From: JAVVHH01 sp965276815
GTDB taxonomy: Bacteria; Pseudomonadota; Alphaproteobacteria; Acetobacterales; Acetobacteraceae
Length of the DNA: 64,000 nt
Reading direction: 5' to 3'
NCBI GenBank assembly: GCA_965276815.1
Contig: CBDIBE010000006.1
Location: 186,001 to 250,000 of the forward strand
The position numbers and the translations under genes were made by a program. The notes under the pieces are model-generated. The model did no database searches. It saw only the letters and a list, made by a program, of their open reading frames with translations, and was not told the DNA's origin. Shown piece after piece: positions 57,224-64,000 of the stretch; the stretch's first letter is position 1; each line of letters opens with the position of its first letter.

Positions 57224-57660
57224 GCTTCCTTCTCCCTCTCCCGCTGGCGGGAGAGGGCCGGGGTGAGGGTGGTCTTGCCGCGAGAAGCACCCTCACCCAA
57301 CCCTCTCCCGCCAGCGGGAGAGGGCTTAGGGAGGTGCGCGATGATCACCGTCAGCACACCTTCCAGGTTTTCCACGACCTGGTTATTCCAGAACCGCAGC
57401 ACCTTATAGCCGTTCGTTTCCAACCACCCCTGACGCTGAACATCGTCCGAACCACCGTGCTGGCCGCCATCCAATTCGATCACCAACATCGCTTCGATGC
57501 ACAAGAAATCGACGATGTATGGCCCGACCGGAACTTGCCGCCGGAACTTCGCTCCAACCAGACGCCGGTCCCTAACAGCATGCCAGATCGTCCGTTCGAC
57601 CTCGGTCTGCCGACGCCGCAGCTCAGGAGCGTGCCGCGTTGCAGGCCTGGCAACCGGCAT
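57220..57660 (-). CDS. DUF559 (Vsr/restriction-endonuclease-like fold) protein with a repeat-derived C-terminus
   Basis: 146 residues. The DUF559 core shows LRRRQTEVERTIWHAVRDRR, FRRQVPVGPYIVDFLC and VIELDGGQH, with the PD-(D/E)xK-like acidic residues, then GYKVLRFWNNQV. The last 35 residues or so (SPAGGRGLGEGASRG to the end) are encoded by the palindromic repeat at 57230-57324. The gene sits inside a beta-oxidation operon, two bases after the FadB-like stop and overlapping the ligase start, although it has no obvious link to fatty acids. Confidence 0.85.
   Translation of the reverse strand: MPVARPATRHAPELRRRQTEVERTIWHAVRDRRLVGAKFRRQVPVGPYIVDFLCIEAMLVIELDGGQHGGSDDVQRQGWLETNGYKVLRFWNNQVVENLEGVLTVIIAHLPKPSPAGGRGLGEGASRGKTTLTPALSRQREREKEA
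57230..57324. repeat. Palindromic repeat copy 3, forming the end of the DUF559 gene
   Basis: Left half CCCTCTCCCGCTGGCGGGAG and right half CTCTCCCGCCAGCGGGAGAG are each palindromic and are inverted relative to each other, with GGGGTGAGGG and CACCCTCACCC as the inner arms. The same pattern, with sequence drift, occurs at 22031 and 50568. Confidence 0.85.
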
Positions 57661-57662
57661 GC

Positions 57663-59720
<2,058 letters not shown>

Positions 59721-59774
59721 CCCGTTTCCTCCCTGATTGGCCCAGACTGCGCCAAATGTGCCAGGATCGTTCAA

Positions 59775-60734
59775 ATGTCGCTACCGCCCGTCCTTAACCG
59801 GCTTCGCCTGCCTGTGATCGGTGCGCCGTTGTTCATCATTTCCAACCCGGATCTGGTGATCGCCCAGTGCACTTCCGGCGTCGTCGGCGCCTTCCCCGCG
59901 TTGAACGCGCGTCCGCAGGAAGCGCTGGCGGACTGGATCCGCCGCATCCAGGACGCGCTGGCGGATTGGGACGCGCGCCATCCGGAGCGCCCGGCCGCGC
60001 CCTTCGCCGTCAACCAGATCGTCCACCGCAGCAACGCGCGGCTCGAGCACGACCTGGAGGTCTGCGTCCGCCACCGTGTCCCGATCGTCATCACCTCGCT
60101 CGGCGCCCGCCCCGATGTGAACGAGGCCGTCCACACCTATGGCGGCATCGTTCTGCACGACATCATCCACGACCGCTTCGCCCGCAAGGCGATCGAGAAG
60201 GGCGCCGACGGCTTGATCGCCGTCGCCGCCGGCGCGGGCGGGCATGCCGGGACGGTTTCGCCCTTCGCCTTGATCCAAGAGATCCGCGCCTGGTTCGACG
60301 GCCCGCTCGCGCTCTCCGGTGCAATCGCCAACGGCAACTCGATCCTGGCGGCGCAGGCGATGGGCGCCGACCTCGCCTATATCGGCAGCGCCTTCATCGC
60401 CACCGACGAGGCGAATGCGGCCGATCGATACAAGCAGCTCCTGGTCGAAGGCGGGGCGGAGAGCATCGTCTACACGAACGCGATCACCGGCGTGCACGGC
60501 AACTACTTGCGGCCGAGCCTGGTCATAGCCGGGCTCGACCCCGACAACTTGCCGCAGGGCGACCCCTCGTCGATGGATTTCGGCCCCGGCCGCAAGCGGG
60601 CCTGGAAGGACATTTGGGGCGCCGGACAGGGCATCGGCGTCCTGGACCGAGTGGTGCCGGCCGCTGCCCTGGTGGATCGGTTGGCAACGGAATACGAGAC
60701 AGCGCGCAAGCGGCTGTCGGCGCCTACCGGCTAA
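59775..60734 (+). CDS. Nitronate monooxygenase (2-nitropropane dioxygenase family)
   Basis: A TIM-barrel FMN protein of 319 residues that oxidises alkyl nitronates such as propionate-3-nitronate. Typical sequence: LRLPVIGAPLFIISNPDLVI, VAAGAGGHAGTVSPFALI (flavin and catalytic His region) and LSGAIANGNSILAAQAMGAD. A very long frame extends upstream on the antisense strand of the fadB-like gene; the ATG at 59775 gives the usual N-terminus. Confidence 0.92.
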   Translation: MSLPPVLNRLRLPVIGAPLFIISNPDLVIAQCTSGVVGAFPALNARPQEALADWIRRIQDALADWDARHPERPAAPFAVNQIVHRSNARLEHDLEVCVRHRVPIVITSLGARPDVNEAVHTYGGIVLHDIIHDRFARKAIEKGADGLIAVAAGAGGHAGTVSPFALIQEIRAWFDGPLALSGAIANGNSILAAQAMGADLAYIGSAFIATDEANAADRYKQLLVEGGAESIVYTNAITGVHGNYLRPSLVIAGLDPDNLPQGDPSSMDFGPGRKRAWKDIWGAGQGIGVLDRVVPAAALVDRLATEYETARKRLSAPTG

Positions 60735-60773
60735 GAGTCATCGCGATCCAGGCCGCGCCGGTTTACGCCATCC

Positions 60774-61112
60774 TCAGATATCCTTCTCGTCCACCTCGGG
60801 CTCGACCTCGATGTCGGTCGCGATCGCGTCGGTGTCGTCCTCGAGGTCGGAGGTATCCTCCAGCACGTCCTCCGCCTCCTCGTCCTCGACGACCTCGACA
60901 TCCGTCTCGGCCTCTTCCAGACCGGGCGCAGGCACCTTCTTCAATAGGCGCTTGTCCTCGATGACGTTGCCGCCCGTTCGCCGCGGACGCGGCTGCTCGA
61001 CCGGCTGCTCGGTCCCGCATTTCGGGCACACAGCCGGCACCTTGTTCAAATCATAGAACCGCACGCCGTCATTGACGCAGATGCGCTTCGTGCCGAGTTC
61101 TGGCTTCGCCAT
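60774..61112 (-). CDS. FYDLN acid family protein (TIGR02300)
   Basis: 112 residues. The N-terminal part has GTKRICVNDGVRFYDLNKVP and a cysteine pair, CPKCG, probably part of a zinc site with the single earlier cysteine. The C-terminal half is an extremely acidic low-complexity tail. Function is unknown; the family is typical of alphaproteobacteria and often lies next to aroA, as here (divergent). Confidence 0.9.
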   Translation of the reverse strand: MAKPELGTKRICVNDGVRFYDLNKVPAVCPKCGTEQPVEQPRPRRTGGNVIEDKRLLKKVPAPGLEEAETDVEVVEDEEAEDVLEDTSDLEDDTDAIATDIEVEPEVDEKDI

Positions 61113-61200
61113 CTCGTCCTCTAAACCTCCAAGGAGCGGCGGCCCATGCCACCGCCCGGTGGCGCTGTCAAACGGCGAAACCACATGGTAAGCGCCCCGC

Positions 61201-62529
61201 ATGGATCAAACCCCCCGCCCGCTCACCGCCAGGAAGCCCGACGCACCGCTGTCCGGCGACCTCCGCGTGCCCGGCGACAAGAGCATCAGCCATCGCGCCC
61301 TCATGCTCGCCGGCCTCGCCGTGGGCGAAAGCCGGATCGAGGGTCTGCTCGAGGGCGAGGACGTGCTGCGCACCGCCGCCACCATGCGCGCCCTCGGCGC
61401 CGAGGTGGCCCATGACGGGCCCGGTCGCTGGCGCGTCGCCGGGCGCGGCGTCGGCGGCCTGCGCGAGCCGGCTGACGTGCTCGACATGGGCAATTCCGGC
61501 ACTGCCGCCCGGCTGATCTGCGGCATCCTCGCCAGTCACCACCTGTTCGCCGTCATGACCGGCGACGCCAGCCTGCGCCGGCGGCCGATGCGCCGGGTCA
61601 CCGAGCCGCTGGCCGCCTGCGGCGCGCAGTTCGTGAGCCGCGAGGGCGGTCGCCTGCCGCTCGCCATCAGCGGCGCCCGCGACGCGCTGCCGATCGAATA
61701 CCGCCTGCCGGTCGCCTCGGCGCAGGTCAAATCGGCCCTGCTGCTCGCCGGGCTGAACGCCCCCGGCTGGACTCGGATCGAGGAGCCCGAAGCGACCCGC
61801 GACCACACAGAGCGCATGCTCCGTCATTTTGGCGCGCAGGTCGTGGTGGACCAGCTCGGTCCCGGCCGCGTCGCGAGCGTGCGCGGCCAGCCAGAACTGC
61901 GCGCCACCGACGTCCTCGTCCCAGGCGACCCGTCTTCCGCCGCCTTCATCCTGGTCGCCGCCCTGATCGTACCTGGCTCTCGCGTCACAGTGCGCGGCGT
62001 CGGCCTCAACCCGGCCCGCATCGGCCTGCTCGACACGCTGCGCGAAATGGGCGCCGACCTGCAGGTCACCAACCCGCGCACGGAGGGCGGCGAACCGGTC
62101 GGCGACTTGGTTGCTGCCTATTCCGGCCTGCGTGCGGCCGACGTGCCGCCCGACCGCGCGCCCTCCATGATCGACGAATATCCGATCCTGGCCGTCGCCG
62201 CCGCCTGCGCCGAAGGGACCACGCGCATGCAGGGCCTGGCCGAACTGCGCGTCAAGGAAAGCGACCGCCTTGCCGCCACCGCGGCGCTGCTGCAGGCCAA
62301 CGGCGTCCAGGTCGAGATCGAGGGCGACACGCTGATCGTGCACGGCTCCGCTGCGCCGCAAGGCGGCGGCCTGGTTCCGACGCACATGGACCACCGCATC
62401 GCCATGAGCGCGCTGATCCTTGGCCTGGCGACGCGGGACCCGGTCCGCGTGGACGATTCCGGCTTCATCGACACGAGCTTCCCGGGTTTCGCGTCGCTCA
62501 TGCAGGGGCTCGGCGCCCCGATCGCATGA
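61201..62529 (+). CDS. aroA: 3-phosphoshikimate 1-carboxyvinyltransferase (EPSP synthase)
   Basis: Makes EPSP from shikimate-3-phosphate and phosphoenolpyruvate in aromatic amino acid synthesis; 442 residues. Motifs are VPGDKSISHRALMLAGLA, LDMGNSGTAARLICG and the C-terminal LRVKESDRLAATAALLQANG and HMDHRIAMSALIL. Its N-terminal and glycine motifs place it in the class II-like group found in many alphaproteobacteria, although this was judged by eye. Coupled to cmk by ATGA. Confidence 0.96.
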   Translation: MDQTPRPLTARKPDAPLSGDLRVPGDKSISHRALMLAGLAVGESRIEGLLEGEDVLRTAATMRALGAEVAHDGPGRWRVAGRGVGGLREPADVLDMGNSGTAARLICGILASHHLFAVMTGDASLRRRPMRRVTEPLAACGAQFVSREGGRLPLAISGARDALPIEYRLPVASAQVKSALLLAGLNAPGWTRIEEPEATRDHTERMLRHFGAQVVVDQLGPGRVASVRGQPELRATDVLVPGDPSSAAFILVAALIVPGSRVTVRGVGLNPARIGLLDTLREMGADLQVTNPRTEGGEPVGDLVAAYSGLRAADVPPDRAPSMIDEYPILAVAAACAEGTTRMQGLAELRVKESDRLAATAALLQANGVQVEIEGDTLIVHGSAAPQGGGLVPTHMDHRIAMSALILGLATRDPVRVDDSGFIDTSFPGFASLMQGLGAPIA

Positions 62530-63158
62530 GCCTCGTCATCGCGATCGACGGTCCCGCCGCCGCCGGCAAAGGAACGCTCGCCCGGCGGCTGGCGACCGAG
62601 CTGGGCCTACGCTATCTCGATTCCGGCCTGCTCTACCGCGCGGTCGGCCGCCGCGTCCTCGACGCCGGCGCCGACCCAGCCAACGCCGCAGCCGCGGAAT
62701 CCGTCGCCTCCGCCCTGCGCCCCGAGGATCTCGCCCGCCCCGACCTACGCGGCCCGGCCGCCGACGCCGCCTCCAGCGCCGTCGCACAGCATCCCGGCGT
62801 CCGCCAGCGCCTGCTCGCCTTCCAGCGCAGCTTCCCCGGCGAGGCCGGCGCCGTGCTGGATGGCCGCGACATCGGCACCGTGGTGTTCCCCGATGCACCC
62901 ATAAAATTCTTCGTCACCGCCGACCTACCGGCCCGCGCCCGCCGCCGCTGGCGCGAGCTGAGCGGCGCGGTGCCGCTCGAGCAGGTCGAGGCCGAGATGC
63001 GCGCCCGCGACGAGCGCGACAGCCAGCGCGGCACCGCCCCGCTGCGCATGGCCGCGGACGCCATCCTTCTCGACACGACCGCACTCGACGCAGACGCCGC
63101 CTTCCACGCGGCCAGGCGCATCCTGAGCGAGCGGCAACCGCCTGGCTACACTTGGTAA
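62526..63158 (+). CDS. cmk: Cytidylate kinase
   Basis: Phosphorylates CMP and dCMP; 210 residues. The P-loop is IDGPAAAGKGTLARRLA. Further motifs are LRYLDSGLLYRAVG, AVLDGRDIGTVVFPDAPIKF and RDERDSQRGTAPL. The next gene in related genomes is usually rpsA, but here a DUF1800 gene follows. Confidence 0.95.
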   Translation: MSLVIAIDGPAAAGKGTLARRLATELGLRYLDSGLLYRAVGRRVLDAGADPANAAAAESVASALRPEDLARPDLRGPAADAASSAVAQHPGVRQRLLAFQRSFPGEAGAVLDGRDIGTVVFPDAPIKFFVTADLPARARRRWRELSGAVPLEQVEAEMRARDERDSQRGTAPLRMAADAILLDTTALDADAAFHAARRILSERQPPGYTW

Positions 63159-63194
63159 CGGTCCGTCACCGAAGCCGATGGTAGAACATCGGGC

Positions 63195-64000
63195 ATGGAC
63201 CTTCACGCCGCCCTCGCGCACACAAGGTTTGGCCTCGGCCGCGCCCCGAGCGATGCTTGGCCCACCGACCCGCAGGGATGGCTCGCGGCGCAGCTTCGTG
63301 CAGACGATCCAGGCCCCGGTGGCGCCTCGCTCGCCGACGGATGGGCCGCATTTCAGCAGGACAGGGCCGACCCGGTGCCTCCTGGCAAGCCTAGCCGGCA
63401 ACGGCAAATCTTCGTCGCCGAGACCCACGCCTTACAAGACTACGCCATTGCCACGCCAAACCCGTTCCGTGAGCGGCTAGTCTGGTTCTGGGCCAACCAT
63501 TTTACCGTCAGCTGGCGGCACGGCGGCGTGGCGCCCATCGCTGGCCACTATGTCCGCGAGGCAATCCGCCCCTACGTGACCGGCAAATTCAGCGACATGC
63601 TGCTGGCGGTCATGCGCCACCCGGCCATGCTGCTTTTTCTGGACAATTCCGGCTCGACCGGACCGAACAGCCCGGCCGGGCTGCGCCAGCATCGCGGGCT
63701 GAACGAGAATTTGGGGCGCGAGTGCCTGGAGCTGCACACGGTCAGCCCCGCCTCCGGGTACACGCAGGCGGATGTCACGTCATTCGCCAAGATCCTGACC
63801 GGCTGGAGCCTCGAACGGCAGCCGCAGCCGGGCTTCGTGTTCCGCCCGAACATGCACGAGCCCGGCGAGCAGACGCTGCTCGGCCACACCTTCCCGGAAG
63901 GCGAGCAGGGCGGCGTCGAGGCACTGGCTTTCCTCGCCGATCACCCGGCGACACATCAGCATCTGGCGACCAAGCTGGTGCGGCATTTCGCCGCCGACAC
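63195..64000 (+). CDS. DUF1800 family protein, N-terminal part
   Basis: Partial gene running off the right window edge; 268 codons are open from the ATG. The start MDLHAALAHTRFGLGRAPSD and the segments RERLVWFWANHFTVS and GLNENLGRECLELHTV are those of DUF1800 proteins, secreted or periplasmic proteins of unknown function that are commonly paired with a DUF1501 gene. Whether that partner follows cannot be seen. The start lies 36 bases after cmk. Confidence 0.85.
   Translation, partial: MDLHAALAHTRFGLGRAPSDAWPTDPQGWLAAQLRADDPGPGGASLADGWAAFQQDRADPVPPGKPSRQRQIFVAETHALQDYAIATPNPFRERLVWFWANHFTVSWRHGGVAPIAGHYVREAIRPYVTGKFSDMLLAVMRHPAMLLFLDNSGSTGPNSPAGLRQHRGLNENLGRECLELHTVSPASGYTQADVTSFAKILTGWSLERQPQPGFVFRPNMHEPGEQTLLGHTFPEGEQGGVEALAFLADHPATHQHLATKLVRHFAAD

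Overview
The window is a high-GC alphaproteobacterial chromosome segment, most likely from the Acetobacteraceae or a close relative in the Rhodospirillales. Four things suggest this: the gene order nuoA-N, birA, coaX, rnj, DUF1467, proS, lol permease; the order hup, lon, clpX, clpP, tig with interspersed tRNAs that encode their own CCA; the FYDLN-acid protein next to aroA-cmk; and a LexA site of the alphaproteobacterial GAAC-N7-GAAC type. These are inferences from protein recognition and gene order, not from database searches.

Layout. Positions 1-19513 (minus strand) hold one long, tightly overlapping operon-like run: the complete 14-gene respiratory complex I set nuoA to nuoN, then biotin ligase, type III pantothenate kinase, ribonuclease J, a DUF1467 membrane protein, prolyl-tRNA synthetase and the start of a lipoprotein-export permease. 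A tRNA-Asp and a GNAT acetyltransferase follow. Positions 20248-21591 form a small foreign island bounded by a 33-bp direct repeat of the 3' end of tRNA-Val. It carries a promoter with an embedded LexA box, a phage gp10-like protein fused to a toxin-like C-terminal domain (with a one-base frameshift), and a translationally coupled presumed immunity gene. Positions 21559-28239 (minus) hold tRNA-Val, HU, Lon, ClpX, ClpP, trigger factor and tRNA-Leu, a proteostasis block. Positions 28341-36100 hold a DUF29 protein, a zinc-finger DinB polymerase, a ROK kinase, TusA, a histone-deacetylase-like amidohydrolase, XseB, IspA, TlyA, an OmpA-family protein and a hypothetical gene.

Positions 36128-46335 are accessory: a flavin monooxygenase with an adjacent broken peptide-binding-protein remnant, a lytic transglycosylase, a DUF1028 protein, a PEP-CTERM GDSL esterase, GlgX coupled to a kinase whose ROK fold appears circularly permuted, a MATE exporter, a MaoC-like protein and two tandem paralogous lipoproteins. 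Positions 46521-60734 are catabolic: an acyl-CoA ligase; a homogentisate cluster (altered MBL protein, FAD monooxygenase, DUF2783, hmgA, fahA); a four-fold-repeat membrane protein; a beta-oxidation operon (FadB-like, DUF559, acyl-CoA ligase, acyl-CoA dehydrogenase); and a nitronate monooxygenase. The right end has the FYDLN protein, aroA, cmk and a DUF1800 gene cut by the window edge.

The most interesting items are the SOS-type toxin/immunity island in tRNA-Val, the permuted ROK kinase coupled to glgX, and a palindromic repeat family that has entered coding sequence in two genes.
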